A stretch of 59,420 nt of DNA from Acidimicrobiia bacterium (GCA_036271555.1 DATBAK010000020.1:1-59420), one strand, 5' to 3'. Positions 1 to 9,244 are shown, numbered from the stretch's first letter. Program-made: numbers and translations. Notes: generated from the letters alone by a model not told the origin.

Positions 1-737
1 CCGGCCTCGACGAACAGCTCGCAGTACGCGAGCAGTTGGTCGGGCGAGAGCGGCTCGCCGTTCACGACCCCGCGGAGCAACTCGCTGACGAGGTCGTCGC
101 GCGGCGCGTGGCGGCGTTCGTCGATCAGCCGCACGAGATACGCGTGCAGCTCGCCGCGCGCGCGCTTGATCGTCTGCCCCGGCGACTCGCCCTCGCGCCG
201 GTACTCGGGGTCGTCCTTGCCGATGATCTCGTTGGTCCACCGGAACAGCAGCTGCCAATCGGCACTCGGCACGCCCAGGATCCACGCGATCACACCGAGC
301 GGGAAAGGCGCAGCAACGCGCTCGACGAAGTCACCGCACGCTTCCGTTCCGGCCGCGTCGAGCACGTCGACGGCGATGCGCTCGACGTCGTCGCGCCGCT
401 CGCGCACCGCGCGCGGCGTGAACCGACGGCTGACGAGCCGCCGAACCGGGCCGTGCTTGGGCGGATCGAGCAGCACGAGGATCTCCGAGGGCGGGATCGG
501 CGGCGCGCCCTCGCGCGCGAGCGTGATGCCCTGCGCGCTCGAGAACCGCTCGGGCTGCGACGCGACCTTCACGATGTCGGCGTGCTTCGTCACCGCCCAG
601 AACGGGCGGTACCCGGGCGCCTCGATGTACGCGACGGGCGCTTCGGCGCGGAGCTGCGTCCAGAGCGCGTGCGGGTAGCCGCGCTGCGCATAGCGCGCGG
701 GGTCGACGAGGTCGAGTGGGTCGACGCGCACGCTCAT
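1..737 (-). CDS. Cytochrome P450, C-terminal part beyond window edge
   Basis: The first 245 residues of a cytochrome P450 monooxygenase. They read MSVRVDPLDLVDPARYAQRG and include the C-helix motif DPPKHGPVRRLVSRRFTPRA, a strong bacterial P450 signature. The I-helix begins at the window edge (LLAYCELFVEAG). The haem-ligand cysteine and ExxR motif would lie off the edge, so activity cannot be judged. The ATG directly abuts the stop codon of the acyl-CoA dehydrogenase gene, so the two are co-transcribed and probably coupled. The pairing suggests oxidation of a lipid-like or isoprenoid-like substrate, but the substrate is not visible in the sequence. Confidence 0.88.
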   Translation of the reverse strand, partial: MSVRVDPLDLVDPARYAQRGYPHALWTQLRAEAPVAYIEAPGYRPFWAVTKHADIVKVASQPERFSSAQGITLAREGAPPIPPSEILVLLDPPKHGPVRRLVSRRFTPRAVRERRDDVERIAVDVLDAAGTEACGDFVERVAAPFPLGVIAWILGVPSADWQLLFRWTNEIIGKDDPEYRREGESPGQTIKRARGELHAYLVRLIDERRHAPRDDLVSELLRGVVNGEPLSPDQLLAYCELFVEA

Positions 738-1871
738 CTAGCGCAGCTCCCGCGGGAGACCGAGCAATCGCTCGCCGACGACGTTGCGCTGGATCTCGCT
801 CGTGCCGCCCATGATCGAGTTCGCGCGCGTCGACAGCAGGGCGCGCCCCCACTCGTTCCTGGCGAGCAGCGTGTCCTCGCCGAGCAGCGCGACCGCGGTC
901 TCCGCGAGCTGCTGGCTCGTCGCCGCCCAGAACAGCTTCACGAGGCTCGATTCGGATCCGAGCTCCTCGCCGCGCGCGAGCCGATCGAGCGTGCGCGCGT
1001 TGTGCAGCCGGAACACTTCCGCGTTGATCCACGCCTGCGCGAGACGCTGCCGGACACCGGGATCGGTGGCGAGGCCGCGGCCCGCGCACTCACGCGCGAG
1101 CGCGCGGGCCGCGAGCTCTTGGAGCACCTGCTCGCGCCAGATGAAGGACGCCCCGCGTTCGTTGGCGAGCGTCGTGTTCGCGACGCGCCAACCGTCGTGC
1201 TCCGGACCGATGAGGTGGTCGACCGGCACCTCGACATCGTCGAGGACCACCTCGCAGAACTCCTCGTCGCCGGTGATCTGGCGCAGCGGGCGCACCTCGA
1301 CACCGGGCGCGTCCATGGGAATCGCGAGCATCGAGATGCCCCGGGTCGGCTTCGCGTCGCGATCGGTGCGGACGAGCGCGATCCCGAGGTCGGCGAACAC
1401 CGCGTACGACGACCAGACCTTGCGGCCGGTGACGCGGTACACACCGTTGCGCCGCTCGGCGCGCGTCGTGAGCGACGAGAGGTCGCTGCCCGCGTCGGGC
1501 TCACTGAAGAGCTGGCACCACACGTCGGCGGCGGACAGGATCCGCTGCAACCAGCGCGCTCGCTGCGTCTCGGTCCCGTGCGCCATGAGCGTCGGCCCGA
1601 CGAGCGTCACCCCGGCCCGCCCGAGCAGTGGCGGCGCGCCGGCCCGCGCGAGCTCCCCGTTGTACGCCGCGACCTGCGTGACCGACGCGGCCCGACCGCC
1701 GTACTCGACCGGCCAGTGGATCCCGACCCAACGGTCGTGATGCAGCGCGGCTTGCCACGCGCGCAACTCCTCGGCCTCCGCGCGCGTCGTCGCGGTTTCG
1801 ACGCGCGGCGGCGGATGCTGCGCGAGCCACCCGCGCAGCTCCGCGCGCAGGTCGTCGTCCGACGCGTCCAC
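738..1871 (-). CDS. Acyl-CoA dehydrogenase family protein
   Basis: A FAD-dependent acyl-CoA dehydrogenase of about 377 residues, which would introduce an alpha-beta double bond into an acyl-CoA. Visible family motifs are WCQLFSEPDAGSDL near residue 118, the VTGRKVWSS strand, and the C-terminal NSIMGGTSEIQRNVVGERLLGLP. I chose the GTG at 1871 (VDASDDDLRAELRGWL) because homologues begin with this helix and the longer open frame upstream is unlike the family. No clear Shine-Dalgarno precedes it. It follows the aldehyde dehydrogenase remnant by 20 bases and abuts the P450 gene. The divergent TetR gene is the likely regulator. Confidence 0.87.
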   Translation of the reverse strand: MDASDDDLRAELRGWLAQHPPPRVETATTRAEAEELRAWQAALHHDRWVGIHWPVEYGGRAASVTQVAAYNGELARAGAPPLLGRAGVTLVGPTLMAHGTETQRARWLQRILSAADVWCQLFSEPDAGSDLSSLTTRAERRNGVYRVTGRKVWSSYAVFADLGIALVRTDRDAKPTRGISMLAIPMDAPGVEVRPLRQITGDEEFCEVVLDDVEVPVDHLIGPEHDGWRVANTTLANERGASFIWREQVLQELAARALARECAGRGLATDPGVRQRLAQAWINAEVFRLHNARTLDRLARGEELGSESSLVKLFWAATSQQLAETAVALLGEDTLLARNEWGRALLSTRANSIMGGTSEIQRNVVGERLLGLPRELR

Positions 1872-1891
1872 GCGAGCGCGCTCGAGGGTCG

Positions 1892-2035
1892 CTAGGGCCG
1901 GCCCGCCGACCACGACACGGTCTCGAGCTGCGGGTGCTCGAGCAGCCGGTCGGCGCCGAGCTCCCGGCCGATCCCCGACTGCTGGGAGCCGCCGAACGGT
2001 CTCCACCGGTGCGGGCCGCGGCCTCCACCATTCAT
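1892..2035 (-). pseudogene. Aldehyde dehydrogenase C-terminal remnant (47 codons)
   Basis: The frame reads MNGGGRGPH, then RPFGGSQQSGIGRELGADRL, then LLEHPQLETVSWSAGRP and a stop. This matches the last ~45 residues of NAD(P)-dependent aldehyde dehydrogenases (NGGG...PFGGxxxSGIGRE...LExxxETK). The other ~430 residues, including the catalytic cysteine and glutamate, are absent, and upstream DNA in all frames is unlike the family. The ATG has a strong AGGGGGG ribosome site five bases upstream, so a 47-residue peptide could be made. I read it as what is left after deletion of a full gene that headed the acyl-CoA dehydrogenase/P450 unit. An alternative is a functional short peptide. Confidence 0.72.
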
Positions 2036-2071
2036 GCTCGCCCCCCTCTTCCATGGTATCGGCGACCGTAG

Positions 2072-2113
2072 CGGAGAACGGCTCTCTCGACAATTGTGTA
2101 GGGCGTTCTGCCG
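2072..2113. promoter_or_regulatory. Candidate TetR operator
   Basis: Between the divergent units lies a dyad with arms CGGAGAACG (2072-2080) and CGTTCTGCCG (2104-2113). Its centre is the perfect palindrome ACAATTGT (2090-2097), AT-rich for this genome. Position and symmetry suit autoregulation by the adjacent TetR protein. No binding evidence exists in the sequence. Confidence 0.35.
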
Positions 2114-2139
2114 TTTGGGCGAGCCTGAATCGCGAACGG

Positions 2140-2151
2140 TATTCTCACGAC
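2140..2151 (+). promoter_or_regulatory. -10 hexamer of a leaderless tetR transcript
   Basis: TATTCT (2140-2145) lies six bases before the GTG at 2152 and no ribosome site is present. This is the arrangement of actinobacterial leaderless promoters and supports the chosen start. Confidence 0.5.
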
Positions 2152-2829
2152 GTGGAACCACGCGACCCCGAAGCGGCCTCCGACCAGCCCGAGTGGCGGC
2201 AACGGGCGGTGTCGCGCAGCCTCGACGCCGCCCGCTCGCGCGCCGAGCTGCGCGTCCAGCGCTTCCTCGACGCGGCCTTCGAGCTCATCGACGAACGCGG
2301 CTCGACCGAGTTCACGATCCAGGAAGTCGTCGAGCGGTCGAAGCAGTCGCTGCGCGGGTTCTACGAGTACTTCGAAGGCAAGGACGAGCTGGTGCTCGCG
2401 CTCTTCGAGGAGACCGTGCGCGAAGCCGACGACGACATCCGTGCCGCCGTAGAAGCCGAAGAAGACCCACTCGAACGGCTGCACGTGTTCGCGACGCGGC
2501 TGCACGACTGGTGCGATCCCGGCGAGACGCCGCGTAAGCGCGGGCGGCACAACCGCCGTGCGATCTCCGAGTTCTCGATGCGGCTCGCGGGCAACTACAG
2601 CGAGCGCGTGCGCACGTCGCTCGCGCCGTCTTCGAAGTTGCTGCGCGAGCTCATCGACGAAGCGACCGCCGCGGGGGTCGTGCACGTCTCCGACAGTCGC
2701 CGCGCCGCCGCCTTCGTGCAGTCGACCGTGATCTACAGCTGGTTCAGCAACCGCCTCGTCGACGACGACACGAGTCGCTTCAGCGCCGACGAGACCTGGA
2801 ACTTCTGCCTGCGCGGTCTCGGCGGCTGA
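2152..2829 (+). CDS. TetR/AcrR family transcriptional regulator
   Basis: A 225-residue TetR-type repressor. The N-terminal helix-turn-helix spans about residues 35-82 (FLDAAFELIDERGSTEFTIQ, then the recognition helix ending FYEYFEGKDELVLALF, close to the family consensus). The rest is an all-helical ligand and dimer domain that names no ligand. I chose GTG 2152, preceded by a -10-like TATTCT six bases upstream, over an in-frame ATG 99 bases further up whose extension looks like read-through of the promoter region. Being divergent from the dehydrogenase/P450 unit, it probably controls that unit and itself. Confidence 0.9.
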   Translation: MEPRDPEAASDQPEWRQRAVSRSLDAARSRAELRVQRFLDAAFELIDERGSTEFTIQEVVERSKQSLRGFYEYFEGKDELVLALFEETVREADDDIRAAVEAEEDPLERLHVFATRLHDWCDPGETPRKRGRHNRRAISEFSMRLAGNYSERVRTSLAPSSKLLRELIDEATAAGVVHVSDSRRAAAFVQSTVIYSWFSNRLVDDDTSRFSADETWNFCLRGLGG

Positions 2830-2835
2830 GGCCGC

Positions 2836-2859
2836 CACCTCGGAGCCACTCCGGAGGTG
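2836..2859 (+). terminator. Hairpin after tetR
   Basis: CACCTCGGAG pairs with CTCCGGAGGTG around a CCA loop with one bulged C, seven bases after the tetR stop. There is no T-tract. The rest of 2860-3091 holds no gene I can support. Confidence 0.45.
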
Positions 2860-3091
2860 CGAGAGCCTGGTTCAGCGCGTTTCGAGAGTGCTCCTCCATA
2901 TGAAGAGATTGCGACTCTCGTCCGACGGTGGCAATGTTCTCGCTCAGCGGCGAGATCGGCTGGGGACGGAAGGGGGGACGGGCCGGTTCTCGGTGGGCGG
3001 GGCTCACCGTTTTCGCGCCGTATCCGCGTATCCGACGCGCCGGATGTTGCGGTTCACCTCGTGAATGTTTCGACAGAGGAGAAGTGAAACC

Positions 3092-3799
3092 GTGAAGAGC
3101 TTTCGTCGGATGCTCGTCGGCGCGGCCGCGGTCGCGCTCGTCGGGGGAACGTTGGCCGCGGCGGTGCCCGCGGGCGCGTCGACAACGAATGTTGATGTCT
3201 CGAACGCGTCGGTCGCGTGCGACACCGTCACCGGCACGCTGAAATTCTCGACCCCACTTACTCTGAGCGCCGCCACGACGGGCGCCCTGACGACGACCGT
3301 CAAGGGCGCGGTCGCGGGGTGTACGTCCTCGACGGTCAACGGGGGTGGGTCGGTCTTCTCCGGAACGCTCACCGGCACACTGACGTCGTCGGGCGGCACG
3401 AACTGCACCGCGCTGCTCGGTCTGGCCGGCGATTCGGGCTCCCTCACGATCGCGTGGAAGGCGCCGAAGGGCTACAAGTTCGGGCCTCTGCAGACCGTCG
3501 GCGCGAAGACGATCGCGGCGTCGGTGCTCTCGGTGTCACAGGTCAACGGCACCGAGTACGCGGTGACGGGACAGGGCCCGTGGGGCTCGTCGTACGGCCA
3601 GTTCCAGATCGGCCAGACGTACGGCACCACCCACATCAACGTGTCGGGAGCGAACCAGGACTTCACCGGCGGTGATACCGGCCACGCGAGCTGGATCAAC
3701 GGCGTGTTCAGTCTCGGCAGCACCGACGGCTTCGCGCTGTGCGCGGGCACCGGGCTCAAGCAGGTGACCTTCGGGATCGGCGGCGCATCGGTCGCCTAG
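3092..3799 (+). CDS. Exported protein of unknown function
   Basis: A 235-residue protein with a classic signal peptide: VKSFRR, a hydrophobic stretch, then PAGA with cleavage expected near residue 29. The mature part is rich in Thr, Ser, Gly and Val, with beta-strand-like alternation and several cysteines that could form disulfides. I recognise no domain. The GTG start is fixed by an AGGAGAAG ribosome site 8 bases upstream and by the signal peptide beginning there. A GC-rich hairpin follows the stop, so it is probably a single-gene unit. Confidence 0.8.
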   Translation: MKSFRRMLVGAAAVALVGGTLAAAVPAGASTTNVDVSNASVACDTVTGTLKFSTPLTLSAATTGALTTTVKGAVAGCTSSTVNGGGSVFSGTLTGTLTSSGGTNCTALLGLAGDSGSLTIAWKAPKGYKFGPLQTVGAKTIAASVLSVSQVNGTEYAVTGQGPWGSSYGQFQIGQTYGTTHINVSGANQDFTGGDTGHASWINGVFSLGSTDGFALCAGTGLKQVTFGIGGASVA

Positions 3800-3820
3800 C
3801 TCGTGCGAGCAAGACCCGTT

Positions 3821-3862
3821 GACGGCGGGGGGCGTCCGGTGCCAGCCGGCGCCTCCCGCGTC
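3821..3862 (+). terminator. GC-rich imperfect hairpin
   Basis: Arms GACGGCGGGGGGCGTCCGG and GCCGGCGCCTCCCGCGTC form a long imperfect stem 21 bases after the preceding stop. No T-tract follows, as is usual in GC-rich actinobacteria. It is a plausible terminator. Confidence 0.4.
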
Positions 3863-3939
3863 ACGGCTCGGAGCGAGAACGACGTTCTGGAATTACGCTC
3901 CGTCCCGCTCTGCTCACTCGCGCGACCCGGGGAGGCGCT

Positions 3940-5481
3940 GTGACATCAGCTGCGCGCACCGTCCGCAGCCGGACCCTCCCGGCCGCCGCGATCCTCGGTG
4001 TCGTGCTCCTCGCGAGCGCGTGCTCGAGCAGCTCGCACTCGAAATCGACCGCCACGACCACGGCGAACGGGTCGACCGCGTCGACGGCCGCGGCGCCGTC
4101 GACCACCGCCCGTCCGGCGGGCCCCGCCGCGAACCTCGACACCGAGCTCACCGGAGGCCGCGGCCCGTACATCGCGGCAGCCACGCCCGAGGACATGGCG
4201 AGCATCGGCTACGTACAGACCGAGTACGCCGCCGCCGGAACCGCGACGTCGTACCGCGCGATCGGCCCGCTCGCGCACGACGGTCGCTGGGCGTTCGCGC
4301 CCGCGGCGTCCGCGCCGTACCGGACGCGCGTCTTGGTGCGCGCGCCCAAGGACCCGAAGAAGTTCAGCGGCACCGTGATCGTCGAATGGCTGAACGTCAG
4401 CGGCGGCGCCGACGCGGACCCCGACTGGGTGAGCCTCCGAGAGGAGATCGTGCGCGCCGGCGACGTATGGGTCGGCGTGTCGGCGCAGCGCATCGGCGTC
4501 GAGGGCGGACCCGTGCTCGTGTCGGTGAACGTGCCCGGCAACGACGCCGCGGGCAAGGGTCTGAAGAAGATCGACCCCGCGCGGTACCGCTCACTCGTGC
4601 ACCCGGGCGACGGCTACGCGTTCGACATCTTCACCCAGGTCGCGCGCGCACTGCGGACCGGCGCCGGGCTCGGCGGACTGCACGCGCAGCGGATCGTCGC
4701 CGCGGGTGAGTCGCAGTCGGCCTTCGCGCTCGTCACGTACTACGACGGTGTGCAACCGCTCACGCACGCGTTCGACGGCTTCTTCGTGCACAGCCGCGGC
4801 GCGGTCGGCCTCCCGCTCGTCGCGCCGGGCAAGTACGCCGACATCGCGGGGTCGCTCTCCGGCGGCTCCGCGATCTTCCGCACCGACCAGTCGGCGCCGG
4901 TGATGGACATCCAGACCGAGACCGACGTCGCAAGCATCCTCGACTCGTACGCGGCGCGTCAGCCCGATACCGACCGGTTCCGGCTGTGGGAGGTCGCGGG
5001 CACCGCGCACGCCGACGTGCACCTGGTCGGCGCGTCGTCGAAGTACATCGACTGCGGCGTGCCGATCAACGACGGACCGATGCACCTCGTGGCCAAGGCC
5101 GCGCTGCGCGCGCTCGGTACCTGGCTCGTCGACGGCACCCCGCCGCGCATCGCGCCACGCATCAACGTCGCGCCGGGTGCGTCCCCGACGGTGAAGCGCA
5201 CCGCCGACGGCATCGCGCGCGGCGGGATCCGCACCCCTCCGGTCGACGTGCCGGTGGCCGCGCTCTCCGGCGCGCCGGGTCCGAAGCAGTCGACGATCTG
5301 TCTCCTGCTCGGTTCGACGAAGCCGTTCACGAGCGCGCGCCTCGCCCAGCTCTATCCGTCGCGCGCGCGGTACACCGCGCAGTACGACGCCGACGCCGAG
5401 CGCGTCATCCAGCAGGGCTTCGTGCTGCCCGAGGATCGGGCCGCGCTGCTCGCCTTCGCCCAGCCGCAGCTGATCCGCTGA
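3940..5481 (+). CDS. Alpha/beta hydrolase-domain lipoprotein
   Basis: A 513-residue exported lipoprotein. The signal peptide ends in the lipobox LLASAC (Cys28), followed by a Ser/Thr/Ala-rich linker to about residue 65. The body resembles the actinobacterial alpha/beta hydrolase-domain family (PF20091-like), with the nucleophile elbow GESQS at Ser258. A likely catalytic His lies in the AHADVHL region. Substrate unknown; an ester or amide hydrolase at the cell surface is the inference. GTG 3940 follows a GGGGAGG ribosome site. A perfect hairpin follows the gene. Confidence 0.82.
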   Translation: MTSAARTVRSRTLPAAAILGVVLLASACSSSSHSKSTATTTANGSTASTAAAPSTTARPAGPAANLDTELTGGRGPYIAAATPEDMASIGYVQTEYAAAGTATSYRAIGPLAHDGRWAFAPAASAPYRTRVLVRAPKDPKKFSGTVIVEWLNVSGGADADPDWVSLREEIVRAGDVWVGVSAQRIGVEGGPVLVSVNVPGNDAAGKGLKKIDPARYRSLVHPGDGYAFDIFTQVARALRTGAGLGGLHAQRIVAAGESQSAFALVTYYDGVQPLTHAFDGFFVHSRGAVGLPLVAPGKYADIAGSLSGGSAIFRTDQSAPVMDIQTETDVASILDSYAARQPDTDRFRLWEVAGTAHADVHLVGASSKYIDCGVPINDGPMHLVAKAALRALGTWLVDGTPPRIAPRINVAPGASPTVKRTADGIARGGIRTPPVDVPVAALSGAPGPKQSTICLLLGSTKPFTSARLAQLYPSRARYTAQYDADAERVIQQGFVLPEDRAALLAFAQPQLIR

Positions 5482-5483
5482 AT

Positions 5484-5501
5484 CGGGCCGAACCCGGCCC
5501 G
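5484..5501 (+). terminator. Perfect 7-bp hairpin
   Basis: CGGGCCG and CGGCCCG are separated by AACC, two bases after the preceding stop. It lacks a T-tract but is well placed as a terminator. Confidence 0.5.
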
Positions 5502-5644
5502 CGCGGCGGCGCCGACTGGCGCGCGACCCACGCAACGAGGTTGATTAGTCGTCGTTACCGATGGGTAGATGGGCGCCCGCCGCGGGACGAGGTCGCGCGG
5601 CCTTCGTCCGAGCGCGGTCAACGCGTCGAGGGAGGCGGGACGGA

Positions 5645-7990
5645 ATGTCGAAGACGCGACCGAGCGTCCGGTGGAGCGCGCCGGTGCTCACGATGGTGTT
5701 GTGTGTCGGGTTCGCCGTCGGATCGATGACCACGGCGACGACCTCGGCGGCGGCGACGCCGACCTTCAAGGCGGCCGGCAGCGCGGAGCAGGTGGACGTC
5801 ACCGGGCTCGCACCGGCGGCGTCGGTGGCGCTGATCGACGCCAAGGGCCACACGGTCGCGACGCAGACCGCGAACTCGCTCGGCGGTTCGCTGTTCCGGA
5901 AGGTGAAGCCGGGACCCGGCTACCACGTCCGCTCCGGCGGCGCCGACTCCCCCGCGCTGGCCGTGCACACGAACCGCGCCGCGCCGTGGGATGCGTCCGT
6001 CTACAACCAGACGATCACCGACAACGGCTACCAGTACCTCACCACCCGTGACGGCACGCAGCTCGCGATCGACGTCCACCCGCCGACGAGCCCCGCGGGT
6101 GAGCCCGGTGTGCCGCCGGGCATCGACCCGCCGTCGACCAACGCCGACTTCACGCCGCCCTACCCCACGCTGATCGAGTACTCCGGCTACGGGTACGCCA
6201 ACCCCGCGGGCCCGACGAGCGGCATCGCGATCCTCGCCAACCTGATGGGCTTCGCGGTCGTCGACGTGAACATGCGCGGCACCGGTTGCTCGGGCGGCGC
6301 GTTCGACTTCTTCGAGCCGCTGCAGAGCCTCGACGGCTACGACGTGATCGAGACGATCGCGCGGCAGCCGTGGGTGAAGGCCCACAAGGTCGGCATGATG
6401 GGCATCTCCTACGGAGGCATCAGCCAGCTCTTCACGGCCGCGACCAACCCGCCCGACCTCGAGGCGATCGCACCGCTCTCGGTGCTCGACGCCACCGCGA
6501 CCACGCTGTATCCCGGCGGCGATCTCAACACCGGCTTCGCGGTCGCGTGGGCGCAGGACCGTCAGAACGAGGCGCAACCCGCGAGCCCGACCACGGGGCA
6601 GCCGTGGGCCTGGCAACAGATCCAGTCGGGCGACACGGTGTGCGCGGCGAACCAGGCGCTGCACCCCGAGGCCGCGGACCTGATGGCGAAGATCACCGCC
6701 AATTCGCACTACACACCGTCGGTCGCGGACGCGCTCGACCCGGTCACCTTCGTACACAAGATCAACGTGCCGACGTTCCTCGCCTGCCAGTTCGAGGACG
6801 AGCAGACCGGCGGTCACTGCCCCGAGCTCGCCCGGCACTTCACCGGCACCAGCGAGAAGTGGTTCACGTTCACGAACGGCGCGCACATCGACTCGCTCGA
6901 TCCCGCGACGTTCAACCGCTGGTACGACTTCCTCGAATTGTTCGTCGCGCACCAAGCGCCGCTCGTGAACTCGGCGGTGGTGCAGGCCGCAGCGCCCGTG
7001 ATCTTCCAGGTCGCGATGGGTCTCCCGTCGACCGACCTCGCGACGCTGCCGGCCGATCCGATCCAGACGAAGCTGACCTACAGCGGCGCGCTCAAGGCCT
7101 TCGAGGCGCTCGCGCCCGTGCGCGTGCTGTTCGAGAACGGCGCGGGCGCGTCGCCCACGGGCACGCAGGCCGCAGGTGACCCCTACCCCACCTTCGAGCA
7201 GAGCTTCGCCGCGCTGCCCGTCCCCGGTACGACCGCGCGCACGTGGTTCCTCGGACCGAACGGCTCGCTCAACGCCGCGAAGTCGAAGACGGCAGGGAAC
7301 GACTCGTTCACCGCGGACGCGACCGCGCTGCCCGCCAACGACTTCGGTGCGAACACCGGGACCGGCGGACTGTGGGGCAACGCGTCGCAGTGGTCGTGGA
7401 ACTGGCAGCAGAACCCGGCCGGCACCGCGGTGTCGTACGTCTCCGCGCCGCTCACGCAGAACGCGGTCGTCGTCGGCTCGGGCGCCGTGTACGTCTGGGT
7501 GAAGTCGTCGACGCCGGACGTCGACCTCCAGGCGACGATCAGCGAGGTGCGTCCCGACGGCAAGGAGACGTTCGTCCAGAACGGTTGGCTCCGCGCGAGC
7601 GAACGCAAGCTGTCGACGAACACGAACAACATGTTCAAGCAGCGCAGCAGCAAGCTCCAGCCGATCCCGACGTTCACCAAGGCCGACGCCGCGCCGATGC
7701 CGCACGGAAAGTTCGTGCAGGTCGCGATCCCGCTCTACTACGAGGGGCACGCGTACCGCGCGGGCTCGCGCATCCGAGTGACGATCGCGGCGCCGAACGG
7801 CACCCAGCCGATCTGGGCGTTCGCGCAGACCCTCCCGACCGCCAAGACGTCGACGATCGGCATCGCGTTCTCGAAGACGATGCCGTCGTCGCTCGTGCTG
7901 CCGGTCGTCCCGAACGTCGCCGTGCCGGCCGGACTGCCCGCGTGCCCGAGCCTGCGCAACGAACCCTGCCGGACGTACCAGGCGCCATAA
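5645..7990 (+). CDS. CocE/NonD-family (peptidase S15) hydrolase, exported
   Basis: A 781-residue exported hydrolase of the X-Pro dipeptidyl-peptidase/cocaine-esterase group. An N-terminal hydrophobic signal is followed by ~100 residues of beta-rich sequence. The alpha/beta hydrolase domain carries MRGTGCSGG and the nucleophile motif GISYGG (Ser255). The C-terminal jelly-roll-like domain typical of this family includes VDLQATISEVRPDGKE and IPLYYEGHAYRAGSRIRV. It would cleave esters or proline-containing peptides outside the membrane. ATG 5645 follows a GGGAGGCGGG site. It lies in tandem with the other exported hydrolase. Confidence 0.86.
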   Translation: MSKTRPSVRWSAPVLTMVLCVGFAVGSMTTATTSAAATPTFKAAGSAEQVDVTGLAPAASVALIDAKGHTVATQTANSLGGSLFRKVKPGPGYHVRSGGADSPALAVHTNRAAPWDASVYNQTITDNGYQYLTTRDGTQLAIDVHPPTSPAGEPGVPPGIDPPSTNADFTPPYPTLIEYSGYGYANPAGPTSGIAILANLMGFAVVDVNMRGTGCSGGAFDFFEPLQSLDGYDVIETIARQPWVKAHKVGMMGISYGGISQLFTAATNPPDLEAIAPLSVLDATATTLYPGGDLNTGFAVAWAQDRQNEAQPASPTTGQPWAWQQIQSGDTVCAANQALHPEAADLMAKITANSHYTPSVADALDPVTFVHKINVPTFLACQFEDEQTGGHCPELARHFTGTSEKWFTFTNGAHIDSLDPATFNRWYDFLELFVAHQAPLVNSAVVQAAAPVIFQVAMGLPSTDLATLPADPIQTKLTYSGALKAFEALAPVRVLFENGAGASPTGTQAAGDPYPTFEQSFAALPVPGTTARTWFLGPNGSLNAAKSKTAGNDSFTADATALPANDFGANTGTGGLWGNASQWSWNWQQNPAGTAVSYVSAPLTQNAVVVGSGAVYVWVKSSTPDVDLQATISEVRPDGKETFVQNGWLRASERKLSTNTNNMFKQRSSKLQPIPTFTKADAAPMPHGKFVQVAIPLYYEGHAYRAGSRIRVTIAAPNGTQPIWAFAQTLPTAKTSTIGIAFSKTMPSSLVLPVVPNVAVPAGLPACPSLRNEPCRTYQAP

Positions 7991-8017
7991 CCTCCGCGCG
8001 CCGCGGCGTGCGATCGA

Positions 8018-9244
8018 CTACTCCCGTTGCATGACGACGAGCGCCACGTCGTCGCGCGTGACGGTGCTGCCGATGAGCCGGTGCATGATGTCGCGCGCGA
8101 CCTCCTCGGGAGGACCCGGTTTCGTCGCCCGCCGGAGTCGCTCCATGCCGACGTCGAGGACCTCGCCCCGCCGTTCGACGAGACCGTCGGTATAGAACGC
8201 GACGACGGAACCGCGCTCGATCGGGATCGTCGTCGAGCTCCGCTCGATGCTCCACGGCGTGCCGATCGGCGCGCTGATGATCGTGTCGACGAGCTCGGCC
8301 GGACGGCCGGGCGCCGCGAGCACGGGTGGAAGGTGCCCGGCGACCGCGAGCCGCATCGAGTCGTACGGCGGATCGAGCGCCGCGCACAGCACGGTCGCGA
8401 TCGTGCCGATCTCGAAGTGCCGAACCTTGCGGTCGACGAGGTCGAGCGCACGCTCGGGCGGGATGTCGAGCATCGTGTACGCGCGCAGCGCGCTCCGGAT
8501 CCGACCCATCGTGACCGCGGCGCCGAGACCGTGTCCGGCGACGTCGCCGACGATGACCCAGAGCTGTCCCGACGGCAGCTCGAACAGGTCGTACCAGTCG
8601 CCGCCGACCGTGTACTCCTCGGCGGCCGCGAAGCGAGTCGCGACGCGCAACCCGGGCGGCGCCGGCAGCCTCGACGGGAGCAGGCTGCGTTCGAGCAGCG
8701 TCGTCGCGGCGCGTTCGATGTTGAGCTGGCGGGTCTGGATCGCGGCGGCGACCCGCTCCGCGACGACCTGGAGGAGCTCGACCTCGCGGTCGCTGAACGG
8801 TCGCCTCGAGAGCCGGCCGACGTGCAGCACGCCGAGGAGCTCGTTCCCGCTCTGCAGCGGAACGCCGAGCATCGTCTCGATCCCCATTTCCCAGAGGATG
8901 GGGTTCGTGACGGTGCTCGCGTCGACGTGGTCGAGGACGACCGGCGCGCGCGTCGCCGCGACGCGCCCCGCGAAGCCGGCGCCGAGCGGCACGCGCACCC
9001 CCTGACGCACCTCGTCCTCGATGCCCTGGGCGACGCGAGCGACGAGCGCGTCGGACTGCGGTTGGAGCGTCAGGACCGCGGCGGTGTCGACGTCGAGGAT
9101 CACGCGCACCCGCGTCAACAGCTCCCGCAACAGGTCGTCGACGTCGAGCTGGGTGAGCGAGCTGTCGGTCAGCGCCTGCAGGTTCGCAAGATGCTCGGAG
9201 GCCGCACCGTCGGTGGGGTCGAGCGGCGGGTTCGCAACCGTCAC
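8018..9244 (-). CDS. GAF-domain SpoIIE/PP2C-type serine phosphatase
   Basis: A 408-residue cytoplasmic sensor phosphatase. A GAF domain (about 25-180, ending near GVLHVGRLSRRPFSDREVEL) is followed by a SpoIIE/RsbU-type PP2C domain. That domain shows the metal-site motifs EYTVGGDWYDLF and VGDVAGHGLGAAVTMGRIRS, plus FYTDGLVERR. Such proteins usually dephosphorylate an anti-sigma antagonist in a partner-switching cascade; no such partner is nearby. The GTG at 9244 was chosen because upstream codons are unlike the family. It converges with the CocE gene across a 27-base gap. Confidence 0.85.
   Translation of the reverse strand: MTVANPPLDPTDGAASEHLANLQALTDSSLTQLDVDDLLRELLTRVRVILDVDTAAVLTLQPQSDALVARVAQGIEDEVRQGVRVPLGAGFAGRVAATRAPVVLDHVDASTVTNPILWEMGIETMLGVPLQSGNELLGVLHVGRLSRRPFSDREVELLQVVAERVAAAIQTRQLNIERAATTLLERSLLPSRLPAPPGLRVATRFAAAEEYTVGGDWYDLFELPSGQLWVIVGDVAGHGLGAAVTMGRIRSALRAYTMLDIPPERALDLVDRKVRHFEIGTIATVLCAALDPPYDSMRLAVAGHLPPVLAAPGRPAELVDTIISAPIGTPWSIERSSTTIPIERGSVVAFYTDGLVERRGEVLDVGMERLRRATKPGPPEEVARDIMHRLIGSTVTRDDVALVVMQRE

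Noticed and set aside
36-1895. Long plus-strand open frame (619 codons) opposite the dehydrogenase and P450
   Set aside because: Arg/Ala/Pro-rich composition with no domain; it is the antisense shadow of two well-supported minus-strand genes in GC-rich DNA.
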